From NCBI RefSeq assembly GCF_000337415.1, contig NZ_AOJD01000051.1, positions 85,105-149,104 of the forward strand: a stretch of DNA of 64,000 nt, in the 5' to 3' direction. This DNA is from Halorubrum tebenquichense DSM 14210. Lineage in GTDB: Archaea; Halobacteriota; Halobacteria; Halobacteriales; Haloferacaceae. The notes under the pieces were generated by a model. It did no database searches and was not told the origin of the DNA. It was given only the letters and a program-made list of their open reading frames with translations. This document shows, one piece after another, positions 34,862-44,713 of this stretch. The number at the start of each line of letters is the position of its first letter. Position 1 is the stretch's first letter. The position numbers and the translations under genes are program-made.

Positions 34862-35665
34862 CTACTCGAATGCGGCGCTCGCGTGTTCCGCGAGCCACCC
34901 GACGAGGAGGTCGTTGACCGCGGCTGACGCCTCAACGCCGACGAGGTGTCGAGCGCCCCCGATCGAGTGGAACTCGCCGCGGGGGAGCCCCTCCGCGAGG
35001 GTCTCGCCGGCCGTGACCGGACAGACGGTGTCGTCGGTCCCGTGGACGACCAAGGCCGGCGTCGCGACCTCGAAGAGTTCGTCGGCCAGGTCGAACTCGT
35101 CGAGCGCGGCGCGGTGGGCCTCGTACGCCTCGCGGTCGGCGTCCTCGGCGAGCCGCCACTCCGCGATCCGCGAGAGCGCGTCCGGGTGCGCCTCGCGGAA
35201 GTCGACGGAGAAAAGCCCGTTCAGCGACCCCTCGACCGCGGCGGGGTCGCCCGGGTCGGCCCAGACGCCGTCGGCGTTGTACGCGTCGCCCGCCGGCGGC
35301 GTCCCGAGGAGCGCGAGGCTCGCCGGCCGCGAGGAGGTCAGGGCGGCCGTCAGCGCGACGGTGCCGCCGAGCCCGTAGCCGACGAGGTGGGCGTTCCGGA
35401 CCCCCTCGGCCGCACAGACCGCCTCAACGTCGGCCGCGAGCGTCTCGATCGAGTAGGGGCCGGGCGGCGCGTCCGACCGCCCGACGCCGCGGGTCTCCGG
35501 CGTGATCACCGTGTGCGGTCCCGCCAGCGCGGCGTGTTGCCAGCCGAACTGCCACGCGCCGAGCCCCGCGTCGCCGCAGAAGACGACCGCCTCGTCGGGG
35601 TCCCCGGCGTCGGGGGCATCGACCTCGTACCGGATCTCCGCGCCGGCGTTTGTCGCGTAGGGCAT
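34862..35665 (-). CDS. Alpha/beta hydrolase-fold protein with the nucleophile serine replaced by glycine
   Basis: A 267-residue alpha/beta-hydrolase fold protein. HTVITPETRGVGRSDAPPGPYS and the cap region look normal, and VHGTDDTVCPV and GARHLVGVE supply the Asp and His positions. The elbow reads AHLVGYGLGGTVAL, so the usual G-x-S-x-G is G-Y-G-L-G: the nucleophile position is Gly. Classic ester hydrolysis is therefore doubtful, unless the reading is an error. Located between the amidotransferase and alaS on the same strand. Confidence 0.82.
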   Translation of the reverse strand: MPYATNAGAEIRYEVDAPDAGDPDEAVVFCGDAGLGAWQFGWQHAALAGPHTVITPETRGVGRSDAPPGPYSIETLAADVEAVCAAEGVRNAHLVGYGLGGTVALTAALTSSRPASLALLGTPPAGDAYNADGVWADPGDPAAVEGSLNGLFSVDFREAHPDALSRIAEWRLAEDADREAYEAHRAALDEFDLADELFEVATPALVVHGTDDTVCPVTAGETLAEGLPRGEFHSIGGARHLVGVEASAAVNDLLVGWLAEHASAAFE

Positions 35666-35684
35666 GGAACTCGCGGGGAGTCCG

Positions 35685-38465
35685 TCAGGCCTCCTGGAGG
35701 CTGCGGAGGACGTCCGGTGCCGCCTCCAAGGCGTCGTCGAGCGCGTCGGCGTCCGGGCCGCCGCCCTGCGCGAAGTCCGGCGGTCCGCCGCCGCCGCCGC
35801 CGACCCGCCCGGCGAGCTCCGAGACCACCTGTCCGGCGTTCACGTCGACCCCGTCGGGGACGCCGACGACGAAGCTCGCGGAGCCGCCGGCACCACTGCC
35901 GATCACCGCGACCTTCCCGTCGTCGACGTGGGCGTTCGCGGTGGCGCGGAGCTCGTCGGCGTCGCCGTCGAGCCGCTGGATCACCGCGGTCGTCCCGCCG
36001 ACGTCGACCTCCTCCGCGTCGGCACCGCCGGAGGCGCGCGCGGTCGCGAGCTCCTCTTTGAGCGACTCGATCTCCTTGCCCCGCGCCTTCCACTCCTCGA
36101 AGAAGCGCTCGGCGGTCTCGGGCACGTCGAGCGGGTCGACGTCCAGCACGTCGGCCGCGTCGTACAGCGCGTCCTCGGTGCGCTGGGTCGCCTCGACGGC
36201 GGCCGCGCCCGCCGCGAACACGATGCGCTCGACGCCGTCCTGAACCGGCTCGGTCTTCAGCACCTTCACCGCGCCGATCTCGCCGGTGCGGTCGACGTGG
36301 GTGCCCGCGCAGGCCTGAACGTCAGCGTCGCCGACGTGGATCAGGCGGACGTTCGTTCCCGGCGGGACGCCGCCCTGATACAGGTCGAAGCCGTGTTCGG
36401 CCTCCGCCTCGTTGCGGTCGGGCCACTCCTGCCGGACGGGCACGTCGTCGCGGACCAGTTCGTTCGCGACGCGCTCGATCGCCCTCACGTCCTCGCGGGT
36501 GATGCGCTCGAAGTGGCGCACGTCGAGGCGCGCGGAGTCGGTGCCCTTCTGGGCACCGGCCTGCCGGACGTGGCCGCCGAGCACCTCGCGGGCGGCGTGG
36601 CCGATGAGGTGCGTCGCGGTGTGGTGCGCGCGGAGCCGGTCGCGGCGGTCGCCGTCGACCTGCCCGCGGACGAACTCCCCCTTCCCGGGGTCGGCGTCCG
36701 TGCGGTGGAGGACGACCCCGTCGGTCTCCTGTACGTCGGTGACGTCGACGGTGGTCTCGCCGACCGTGAGCTGTCCCCGGTCTGCGGGCTGTCCGCCGCC
36801 CTCGGGGTAGAACATCGTCTGGTCCAACACGACGTCGTACCCCTCTTCGCCCTCCAGCACGTCGAGGACGACCGCCTCGAACTCGGTGCGGCCCTGGTCG
36901 TCGTAGAACAGCTTCTCGGTCTCGGGGAGGTCGGCGAGCCGCTCGTCGCGCTCGTCGCGCTCGTCGGCGGCGTCGGCCTCCTCGTGTCTGTCGGCGACGA
37001 GCGCGTAGAAGTCGTCGGGCACGTCGACGGTCGCGCCCCGCTCGTCGGCGATGTCGGCGACCATGTCGGGCTGGATCCCGTGGGAGTCGTACAGCTCTAA
37101 CAGCTCCCCGGTCGGGATCGGCTCGCCGGTACCGGCGTACTCGTCGGCGAGCTGTTCGACCTTCCGCGCGCCGCGCTCCAGCGTCTCCTCGTACTTCCGC
37201 TCCTCGCTGCGCACGATCTCGCGGACCGTGTCGCGGTTCTCGTAGCCGAGCCGATCGGCCTGCATGTCGACCAGCTCGTCGAGCGGGGCGTCGACGCCGA
37301 CCTCGTCGACGAGCCGCTTCATCCGGCGTAACACCATTCGGGCGAGGTAGCCCGTCCCGACGTTCGACGGGACGATCTCGTCGCCGAACATGTACGCGAG
37401 CGTCCGCGAGTGGTCCGCGATCGCGTAGATCGATTCGAGCGGCTCGACCAGTTCGCGCAGCCGCTCGACGTCGACGTCGAGCCGGTCGGCGATTTCCCCG
37501 CGCGCGGCCTCCACGTCGTCGACGTCGTCGATGTCGAGCCGCCCGGAGAGCTTCGCGGCGCGGTGGATCAGCTCCCGCTCCGCTTCCGTGTGTTCGATCC
37601 CCGCGTTGTCCTTCAGGAATTCGATGGCGTCGGGGTAGATCGCCTCGTACACCGTCGCGGTCCCCTGGCTCATCCACGTCCACCGTTCTAACCCGTAGCC
37701 GGTGTCGACGATGTACGTGTCCATGAACGAGTACGTGTGCCCGTCCTTCATCTCGTAGTCGCCGTCGGGGTCCCGCTCCATACACATGAAGACGAGCGTC
37801 GCCAGCTCGGCCCCCTTGTAGATAACCTCGATGGCGGGCCCGGCGTTGCCGCCGCCGACCCACGGGTCCTCGATGTAGGTGATCTCCTCGAGGTCGGCAC
37901 CGAGGCTCTCGAACAGCTCGTCGCAGTACCGGACCGTCTCGTCTTTCCAGTACACCTCGCCGTGGTAGGCGTACTCGTCTTCCTCCACCTCCTCGCGCGT
38001 GTTGAACGCGTGGTGGGCCATCATCTCGAACGCCATCGTATGCCGCCCGGTCTTCCCGACGTTATCGATGTCCTGCATCCGGATACAGGGCTGGGAGACG
38101 GTCAACGGGTTCGCCGGCGGCGGCGTCTGCCCGGAGGTGACCAGCGGCTGGAAGTCGTAGATGGACGCCTGCGTCAGGAGGACGTCGTCGCGCCAGCGGT
38201 TCGCGGCGACCGGGTACGGGTCGATCCGCTCGTGACCGTGCTCCTCGAAGAAGGAGAGGAACGCCTCGCGCATCTCCGACAGCGAGTGGGCCTCGGGGAA
38301 GCCCGGGTCGTCGATGAAGCTGTAGTCCGCACACGGCGGCTCGCCACACAGTTCGCGGTCGGCGTCGCGGGTCCAGAAGTGCGCGCCACAGGAGGAACAC
38401 TCCTTGCGCTCGAACCCCTCCTCCTCGAAGTAGTCGAGACGGTACTCCGCTTCGAGATCGCTCAT
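35685..38465 (-). CDS. alaS: Alanyl-tRNA synthetase
   Basis: A 926-residue enzyme. The archaeal N-terminal cysteine cluster [18 protein letters not shown] with GEPPCADY is near residues 19-45. The class II catalytic core begins around 60 ([22 protein letters not shown]). The editing domain has [19 protein letters not shown] and the [10 protein letters not shown] zinc motif. The glycine-rich C-terminal segment [18 protein letters not shown] closes it. Charges tRNA-Ala and edits mischarged Ser/Gly. Length as in other archaea. Confidence 0.96.
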   Translation of the reverse strand: MSDLEAEYRLDYFEEEGFERKECSSCGAHFWTRDADRELCGEPPCADYSFIDDPGFPEAHSLSEMREAFLSFFEEHGHERIDPYPVAANRWRDDVLLTQASIYDFQPLVTSGQTPPPANPLTVSQPCIRMQDIDNVGKTGRHTMAFEMMAHHAFNTREEVEEDEYAYHGEVYWKDETVRYCDELFESLGADLEEITYIEDPWVGGGNAGPAIEVIYKGAELATLVFMCMERDPDGDYEMKDGHTYSFMDTYIVDTGYGLERWTWMSQGTATVYEAIYPDAIEFLKDNAGIEHTEAERELIHRAAKLSGRLDIDDVDDVEAARGEIADRLDVDVERLRELVEPLESIYAIADHSRTLAYMFGDEIVPSNVGTGYLARMVLRRMKRLVDEVGVDAPLDELVDMQADRLGYENRDTVREIVRSEERKYEETLERGARKVEQLADEYAGTGEPIPTGELLELYDSHGIQPDMVADIADERGATVDVPDDFYALVADRHEEADAADERDERDERLADLPETEKLFYDDQGRTEFEAVVLDVLEGEEGYDVVLDQTMFYPEGGGQPADRGQLTVGETTVDVTDVQETDGVVLHRTDADPGKGEFVRGQVDGDRRDRLRAHHTATHLIGHAAREVLGGHVRQAGAQKGTDSARLDVRHFERITREDVRAIERVANELVRDDVPVRQEWPDRNEAEAEHGFDLYQGGVPPGTNVRLIHVGDADVQACAGTHVDRTGEIGAVKVLKTEPVQDGVERIVFAAGAAAVEATQRTEDALYDAADVLDVDPLDVPETAERFFEEWKARGKEIESLKEELATARASGGADAEEVDVGGTTAVIQRLDGDADELRATANAHVDDGKVAVIGSGAGGSASFVVGVPDGVDVNAGQVVSELAGRVGGGGGGPPDFAQGGGPDADALDDALEAAPDVLRSLQEA

Positions 38466-38642
38466 TACACGAACGTGGCCCGTGTTGCTCCAAAAGGGTT
38501 CCGGGGTCGCTCGTCGGCGGTCGTGCGGGGAGACTCGACGCCGGTCCCAGCGAGAAACCGACGGCGGGATCCGGGCACAACGTGTGGTCTCGACGACCGG
38601 TAAGAAGACTTATACTCTCGTGGAAGGCTACCATACATCATC

Positions 38643-40562
38643 GTGACTTCCGCGGTTGGCGAGCACGCGCTGGTCCTCGTGCTCGGGAACGACCCCGAAC
38701 GTACCGGCGACGTGGAGAGTGGGTTCGGCGCAGCGTGGAGCGCCTCCGACGGCGACCGGGAAGTGGCCGTCGAGACGGGCGCGGCGACCTCCGACGACTT
38801 CGACGCGGAGCGGACCGACGACGCCGACGTGATCGTCGTCGTCGACGAGGCGGCGCTGGACCGCGTCCGGTCGGCCGACCGCGTCGGGCCCGTGGTGGCG
38901 TACGTCGGCGACCCGGCCGGCGAGACCGCCACCGATCCGGTCGTGGACGCGGTCGGCGGGACGCCCGAGGCGCTCGCGGAGACCGTGTCGTGGCTGATCG
39001 CGCGCGACCGCCGGGCGGTCACCCGGTCGGAGCCGACGCGGACGCCCTCGCGGGTCGAGCGGCTCAACGCCGGCATGACGGAACTCGCCGCCGTCAGGTC
39101 CGTCGACGAGGCGTACCGAGCCGCCATCGCGGTCGCCGAGCAGGTGTTCCCCGAGTACCAGAGCGTGGTCGCCGTCCGCGACGGCGAGTGGGTCGAACCG
39201 ATGGTCGCGTCCAGCGGGACGCCGGTCGAGGACTGTAACCGGGTCCGCGTCGGAACCGGGGTGGCCGGACGGGCCGTTCGGACCGGGGACACGTCGATCG
39301 CGCCGAACCCGAACCCGGACAGCCAGTTCGACGCGCTGCTCACCGTCCCGGTCGGCGACGACGCGGTATTCCAGCTCGCGGCGCACGGGGCGACCGGGAC
39401 CGACGAGTTCGACGACGCGGACCGCAGGCTGGCCGAGCTGCTCGGCTCGCACCTCGAGGAGACGCTCGATCGGATCGCCGTCACCGAGACGCTCCGCGCC
39501 GAGCGCGACAGGCTCCTCGCGCTGTTCACGAACGTCCCGGACCCCGCGGTCGCCTACGACTACGTCGACGGCGAGCCGGTCGTTCGGCAGGTGAACGACG
39601 CGTTCGAGGCGACGTTCGGCTACGACGCGGAGACGGTGACCGGCGAGTCCATCGACGAGTTCATCGTCCCGCCGGACGCCGGGACCGAAGCCGACGACCT
39701 CAACGACCGCCTCCGGCGCGGCGAGAACGTCCGGCGCGAGGTGACGCGGGTGACCGCGGACGGCCCGCGCCACTTCATCCTCCACGTCATCCCGATCCAC
39801 CTCGACGCGGCGAACGCGGCCGGCTACGCCATCTACACCGACGTCACCGAGCGGCAGGAACGCGAGGAGACGCTCAGACGGCAGAACGAGCGGCTCGACG
39901 AGTTCGCCTCGATCGTCTCTCACGACCTCCGGAACCCGCTGTCGGTCGCCGAGGGGTACGTCGACCTCGCGCGGGAGACCGGCGATCTGGACCACCTCGA
40001 CAGGGCCGCCGACGCCGTCTCGCGGATGGACGAACTCGTCGCCGATCTCCTGTCGCTGGCCAGACAGGGCCGAGCGGTGGGCAAGACGGAGTCGGTCTCG
40101 CTGTCCGACGTCGCGCGCGAGGCGTGGGAGAGCGTCGACACCGGCGGCGCGACCCTGACCGTCGAGTCGGACGCGACCTTAGAGGCGAGTCGGACGCGCC
40201 TGTGTGAACTGTTCGAGAACGTCTTCCGAAACAGCGTGGAACACGGTTCCACGAGCAGTCGGGCGGAGCCCGACGACAGCGTCGAACACGGCCGCGACTC
40301 CGCGGACGATCCGCTCTCCGTCCGAGTGGGGGCGACGCTCCGCGACGACGACACGGTCGACGGGTTCCACGTCGAGGACGACGGGACCGGCCTCCCGGAG
40401 GAGGACATCGACCGGGTGTTCGAGAGCGGGTTCACGACCGAGGAGTCCGGCACCGGGCTCGGGCTCGCAATCAGCAAGCAGGTCGCCGAGGCGCACGGCT
40501 GGACGGTCGAGGCCCGCGCCGCCGAGGGCGGCGGGGCCCGGTTCGAGTTCCGGGCGTCCTGA
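38643..40562 (+). CDS. Sensor histidine kinase with receiver-like, GAF and PAS domains
   Basis: A 639-residue soluble kinase starting at GTG 38643, about 30 bases after a TTATAC TATA box. Residues 1-125 resemble a degenerate receiver domain ([14 protein letters not shown] start, no clear phospho-Asp). GAF at about 140-280 ([35 protein letters not shown]), PAS at about 295-410, HisKA with phospho-His in [12 protein letters not shown] at about 423, and HATPase with [17 protein letters not shown] and [18 protein letters not shown]. No membrane segment; the sensed signal is unknown. Confidence 0.88.
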   Translation: MTSAVGEHALVLVLGNDPERTGDVESGFGAAWSASDGDREVAVETGAATSDDFDAERTDDADVIVVVDEAALDRVRSADRVGPVVAYVGDPAGETATDPVVDAVGGTPEALAETVSWLIARDRRAVTRSEPTRTPSRVERLNAGMTELAAVRSVDEAYRAAIAVAEQVFPEYQSVVAVRDGEWVEPMVASSGTPVEDCNRVRVGTGVAGRAVRTGDTSIAPNPNPDSQFDALLTVPVGDDAVFQLAAHGATGTDEFDDADRRLAELLGSHLEETLDRIAVTETLRAERDRLLALFTNVPDPAVAYDYVDGEPVVRQVNDAFEATFGYDAETVTGESIDEFIVPPDAGTEADDLNDRLRRGENVRREVTRVTADGPRHFILHVIPIHLDAANAAGYAIYTDVTERQEREETLRRQNERLDEFASIVSHDLRNPLSVAEGYVDLARETGDLDHLDRAADAVSRMDELVADLLSLARQGRAVGKTESVSLSDVAREAWESVDTGGATLTVESDATLEASRTRLCELFENVFRNSVEHGSTSSRAEPDDSVEHGRDSADDPLSVRVGATLRDDDTVDGFHVEDDGTGLPEEDIDRVFESGFTTEESGTGLGLAISKQVAEAHGWTVEARAAEGGGARFEFRAS

Positions 40563-40620
40563 CCGGTTCCGGTCCGCGTCGGTCCGAAACGACCTTACGC
40601 CGCGCGTGAGGCTATCCGAT

Positions 40621-40899
40621 ATGGTCGAGAACGTCGTCTACCCCGCCTACTTCGACGCCGAGCTGTCGCGCTCGGAGGGGCGTCGCGTCCCGACGGATCT
40701 GGCGGTCGAAGCGCCGACCGTCGACGAGATCGCGAAGGCCGTCCAGCAGGTCGGTTACGACGCCGTCGTCGAGCGCGACGCCACCTACCCGCGCGAGTTC
40801 GAGCCCCGCGGGTCCGTGGCGGTGAAGGGGACCGAGGACACCGCGAAAAACGACCTCGTCCAGGCGATCGCCGCGTACCTCGGCGTCCTGCGGGAGTAA
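40621..40899 (+). CDS. srp19: Signal recognition particle 19 kDa protein
   Basis: A 92-residue SRP19: [20 protein letters not shown] at the N terminus, [16 protein letters not shown] and [18 protein letters not shown] near the C-terminal half are characteristic. Binds helices 6 and 8 of the 7S RNA and helps SRP54 assembly. The matching RNA is encoded about 17 kb away at 23131-23437. gar1 follows three bases later. Confidence 0.95.
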   Translation: MVENVVYPAYFDAELSRSEGRRVPTDLAVEAPTVDEIAKAVQQVGYDAVVERDATYPREFEPRGSVAVKGTEDTAKNDLVQAIAAYLGVLRE

Positions 40900-40901
40900 T
40901 C

Positions 40902-41132
40902 GTGCGGCGCGTCGGCACCGTCGTCCGCACCGCCGGGGGGTTGGCGATCGCCCGCGGCGACCCCGGGACCGAGCCGCCGCGGATCGGCGCGAGCGTCGTC
41001 GACGAGTCGCTCTCGACGGTCGGGCGCGTCGTCGACGTGTTCGGACCGGTGGGTCACCCCTACGTGGCCGTCACGCCCGGCGACGGCGTCGGACTCCCGG
41101 ACCTCGTCGGCGGGAAGCTGTACGCGCGGTAG
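40902..41132 (+). CDS. gar1: H/ACA RNP protein Gar1
   Basis: A 76-residue beta-barrel protein starting at a GTG (40902). RRVGTVVRTAGGLAIARGD and LSTVGRVVDVFGPVGHPYVAVTP contain the Gar1 VGRVVDVFGPV signature. Part of the H/ACA pseudouridylation RNP. Archaeal Gar1 often sits next to SRP19 as here. The stop abuts the stop of the convergent zinc-ribbon gene. Confidence 0.92.
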   Translation: MRRVGTVVRTAGGLAIARGDPGTEPPRIGASVVDESLSTVGRVVDVFGPVGHPYVAVTPGDGVGLPDLVGGKLYAR

Positions 41133-41534
41133 CTACGGGGCCGGCGAGTCGCCCTCCCCGCCCTTCGCCGAGTCGCCCCCTCCCGCCTCCGCCGACCCGT
41201 CCGGTCCGGACTCCGCGGACGCCTCGTCGTCCGTCTCCCCGTCCGATTCGGCCGTCGCGTCGCGTTCCGTCACGCTCACGTCCGCGAGCGTCGCGTCCGT
41301 CCGCGCGAGCCGCTCCGCCACGAGCAGCCTCTCCCGGCGCTCCAGCCGCTCCCAGTCGAACTCGGCCGGCGGGGACGCCTCCAGCGCCTCGAACCGGTCG
41401 ATCACGCCCTGATTGACGAACCGCTCGAACGAGTCGCAGTTCGGGCAGGTGCGCGACAGGTGCGACGTGTCGAACGACCGCGTGACGACGTGATCGAGAC
41501 AGCTCAGACACCGGTAGGTCGTGCTCCGAGACAC
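41133..41534 (-). CDS. Zinc-ribbon haloarchaeal protein with acidic tail
   Basis: A 133-residue protein. Residues 8-34 contain two C-x2-C knuckles (YRCLSCLDHVV, RTCPNCDSFERF), a likely zinc ribbon. Residues 45-85 are helical; the C-terminal 45 residues are Glu/Asp/Ser/Gly-rich and disordered. Possible nucleic-acid or protein binding; function unknown. Convergent with gar1 with no gap. Confidence 0.78.
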   Translation of the reverse strand: MSRSTTYRCLSCLDHVVTRSFDTSHLSRTCPNCDSFERFVNQGVIDRFEALEASPPAEFDWERLERRERLLVAERLARTDATLADVSVTERDATAESDGETDDEASAESGPDGSAEAGGGDSAKGGEGDSPAP

Positions 41535-41673
41535 GGGGGGACTCGGTGCCGAACGGGTGAATATCTGTGGTCACCGGCGCGGACATCGCCGGTCCGAACC
41601 GGCGGACGCGCCGCTGGCACGGTGAGTACGGAGCCAGCGGAAACCGAAAATCGGACCGAAACCGCGGGCGCGC

Positions 41674-43179
41674 TCAGAACAGCGCGGACGCCGCCGCCTC
41701 GGCCGTCTCGATGACGGGACCGAAGCCGGGCAGGAGCAGCATCGTCGCGACCGCCGCGAAGACGACCGCGGCGTACAGCGCCGTCGGCCGCACGTCGACC
41801 GCGTCGAGCGCGCTCGGCGTCTCGGGGTCGTCCAAGAACAACGCCTTCACGACCCGGCTGTAGTAGTACAGCGACACGACGCTGTTGACCGCGCCGAGCG
41901 CGGCCAGCCACAGGAAGCCGTTGTCGATGGCCGCCTGGAACAGGAAGTACTTCGAGAAGAAGCCGGCGAACGGCGGTAGGCCGGCCAGCGAGAACATGAA
42001 CACGGCCATCGCGACGGAAGCGACCGGCGCACGCCGCCACAGGCCCGCGTAGTCCGCGAACGTGCGGCCGACGCCCCACCGCTCCGCCATCGCGACGAAG
42101 AGGAACGCGCCGGTGTTCATGAACCCGTAGACGAGCAGGTGTGCCATCGCCGCGCCCATGACGGTGCCGTTGGCCGGCCCGTCGAGGGTGAGCGCGGCGA
42201 CGCCGATGAGCGCGTAGCCGGCGTGACCGATCGAGGAGTACGCGAGCATCCGCTTGACCTCCTCTTGGACCGCGGCCGCGAAGTTCCCGAGCGTCATCGT
42301 GACGGCCGCGAGGATCGCGAACGCGAGCATCCAGTTGACGTTCGCCGAGACCGCCATCCCAAGCGGGAACGCCTCGGTGAACACGCGGAACGCGACCACG
42401 AACCCGGCAGCCTTCGACGCCGACGAGAGGAACGCGCTGACGGGCGCGGGCGCGCCCTCGTACGCCTCCGGAGCCCAGAAGTGGAACGGGACGGAGGCGG
42501 TCTTGAACGCGACGCCGCCGATCATCATCACGACGCCGACGCCGAGGACGCCGGCCAGCCCCTCTATCGAGGCCGACGCGATGTCGGCGAGGATGAGCGA
42601 CCCGGTCGCGGCGTACACGAGCGAGATGCCGAACAGGAAGATCGCCGACGAGAGCGCGCCGACGAGGAAGTACTTCAGCCCCGCCTCGACGCTCCCGCGG
42701 TTCTGCTTGAGGTACGCGACGAGCACGTACGACGGCAGCGACACCATCTCTAAGGCGACGAACACGACCGCGAGCGAGTTCGCGACCGCGAGCAGCGCCA
42801 TCCCCGTCGCCGCGAACAGCGTCAGCGAGTAGAACGCCGCCGGGTTGTCGTGGTCGTGGAAGTAATCGTGCGCCGCGACGACCACTAACGCCGTCACCGA
42901 CGCGAAGATAGCGGTGAAGAATAACCCCAACGTGTCCACCTTGATCGCGTCGGCGAACAGCGTGATCGCGCCGCCGGTGTCGACGCTCCCGGTGCCGGAC
43001 GCGACGAACCAGACGGTCACGGACAGCGAGGCGAGCGCGCCGACCGCGCTCACGACCGCCATCGAGGTGTTCGACCGCGCGTCGGGACTGATCGTGTCGA
43101 CTAACAGCAGCGCGAGACCGGTGGCCGCCAACACGAGCGCCGGCAGCAGCGCCGTCACCTGCGGAAGCGTCTCAACCAT
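41674..43179 (-). CDS. nuoN: NADH-quinone oxidoreductase-like subunit NuoN
   Basis: A 501-residue antiporter-like proton-pumping subunit with about 14 membrane helices. The conserved lysine and Pro-rich broken helices are seen around SASKAAGFVVAF and EEVKRMLAYSSIGHAGYALIG. Last gene of the nuo operon; its start overlaps nuoM by eight bases. Confidence 0.94.
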   Translation of the reverse strand: MVETLPQVTALLPALVLAATGLALLLVDTISPDARSNTSMAVVSAVGALASLSVTVWFVASGTGSVDTGGAITLFADAIKVDTLGLFFTAIFASVTALVVVAAHDYFHDHDNPAAFYSLTLFAATGMALLAVANSLAVVFVALEMVSLPSYVLVAYLKQNRGSVEAGLKYFLVGALSSAIFLFGISLVYAATGSLILADIASASIEGLAGVLGVGVVMMIGGVAFKTASVPFHFWAPEAYEGAPAPVSAFLSSASKAAGFVVAFRVFTEAFPLGMAVSANVNWMLAFAILAAVTMTLGNFAAAVQEEVKRMLAYSSIGHAGYALIGVAALTLDGPANGTVMGAAMAHLLVYGFMNTGAFLFVAMAERWGVGRTFADYAGLWRRAPVASVAMAVFMFSLAGLPPFAGFFSKYFLFQAAIDNGFLWLAALGAVNSVVSLYYYSRVVKALFLDDPETPSALDAVDVRPTALYAAVVFAAVATMLLLPGFGPVIETAEAAASALF

Positions 43180-44713
43180 CGATCGTCACCCCCTCGACCA
43201 CGGGAATGGCAGCGTCGCGTATCATCTCGAAGAAGATGTCGGGCGCGACGCCGAGCACGATGATCGCCACGAGCAGCACCGCGAGCGGGGCGACGTCGTG
43301 GAACGCCGCGGGCCCGACCTCGTAGTCGGTTTCGAGCTCGAAGGGCCCGAACAGCGTGCTCTGCATCGCCGACAGCAGGTAGCCGGCGACGATGACGATA
43401 CCGAACATCGCGAGCGCCGTGAACACCGGCGCGTACGGGAGCGCCGGCGCGGACAGCGAGCCGACGAAGATGAAGAACTCGCCGGCGAAGCCGGCCATCA
43501 GCGGCAGCCCCATGTAGCCGAACGCCCCGGCGACGAGGATGCCGACGGTGATCGGCATCCGGTCGGCCATGCCGGCCATGTCGCCGACCATCCGGGTGTG
43601 CGTCGTGTTGTAGATGACGCCGACCGCCATGAACATCAGCCCCGAGATGAGTCCGTGCGCGACCATCTGGAAGGTCGCGCCGCCGACGCCGTACTCGGTG
43701 AACGCGATGAGACCGAGGATGACGTATCCCATCGACGAGACCGACGAGTACGCGACGATCCGCTTGAGGTCCTTCTGTGCTAACGCCAGCATCGCGCCGT
43801 AGATGACGCTGACGACCGCGATCGCCGCGATGGGCACCGCGAGCATCGACGCCTGCTCGGGCAGCATCGTGAAGTTGAACCGGAGCAGCGCGTACGTCCC
43901 CATCTTCAGGAGGACGCCCGCCAGAAGCACCGACGCCGGGGTCGGTGCCTGAACGTGGGCGTCCGGGAGCCACGTGTGGAACGGCACGATCGGGACCTTC
44001 ACCGCGAACCCGAGGAACATCGCGACGAACGCGAACATCGCGACCGCGTCCGGCGCGATGCCGAACCACGCCCCCAGATCGCCCGCGGCGACCGCCTGCG
44101 CGATCTCCGGCAGGGCGAACGACGACACCGAGTCGCCGAGCGCGAACACGAGGCTCATGAATCCGATGAACATCAGCAGCGACGCCGCGTTCGTGTACAC
44201 GAAGAACTTGATCGCGGCGTACTTGCGGCGCGGACCGCCCCAGATGCCGATGAGGAAGTACATCGGGACGAGCACCGCCTCCCAGAAGACGAACCACAGG
44301 AAGAAGTCGAGCGCGGCGAACACGCCCAGCAGGTTCGCCTCCATGAACAGCATCAGCCCGTAGAACTGGCTCTGACGGGTGTCGACGGGCGTCCACGCGC
44401 TGAGGATCGCGAGCGGCACGAGGAACGTGGTGAGGACGAACAGCGGGAGGCTGATCCCGTCGAGTCCGACGAACCACGAGACGCTCCGACCGCCGACTTC
44501 GAGCCACTCGATCTGGGTGGCGTACGCGACCTCGCCGCCGAGCAGCGCGTTACCGCCGGCCTCGAAGCCGGACCACAGGGAGAGGCTCCCGACGAACGGG
44601 ATCAGACTGATCGCGAACGCCAGCCGGCCGGCCCACTCGTTCGGCGCGAGGAACACGGTCAGCGCGCCGACGAAGGCGACCGCCATGAGCGCTTCGAGCA
44701 GCATCAGAACCAC
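43172..44713 (-). CDS. nuoM: NADH-quinone oxidoreductase-like subunit NuoM
   Basis: A 513-residue antiporter-like subunit, about 14 membrane helices. FVFWEAVLVPMYFLIGIWGG, FHTWLPDAHVQAPTPASVLLAGVLLKMG and QKDLKRIVAYSSVSSMGYV are family landmarks with the conserved Glu and Lys of the proton channel. Overlaps nuoL by ten bases and nuoN by eight. Confidence 0.95.
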   Translation of the reverse strand: MVLMLLEALMAVAFVGALTVFLAPNEWAGRLAFAISLIPFVGSLSLWSGFEAGGNALLGGEVAYATQIEWLEVGGRSVSWFVGLDGISLPLFVLTTFLVPLAILSAWTPVDTRQSQFYGLMLFMEANLLGVFAALDFFLWFVFWEAVLVPMYFLIGIWGGPRRKYAAIKFFVYTNAASLLMFIGFMSLVFALGDSVSSFALPEIAQAVAAGDLGAWFGIAPDAVAMFAFVAMFLGFAVKVPIVPFHTWLPDAHVQAPTPASVLLAGVLLKMGTYALLRFNFTMLPEQASMLAVPIAAIAVVSVIYGAMLALAQKDLKRIVAYSSVSSMGYVILGLIAFTEYGVGGATFQMVAHGLISGLMFMAVGVIYNTTHTRMVGDMAGMADRMPITVGILVAGAFGYMGLPLMAGFAGEFFIFVGSLSAPALPYAPVFTALAMFGIVIVAGYLLSAMQSTLFGPFELETDYEVGPAAFHDVAPLAVLLVAIIVLGVAPDIFFEMIRDAAIPVVEGVTIDG

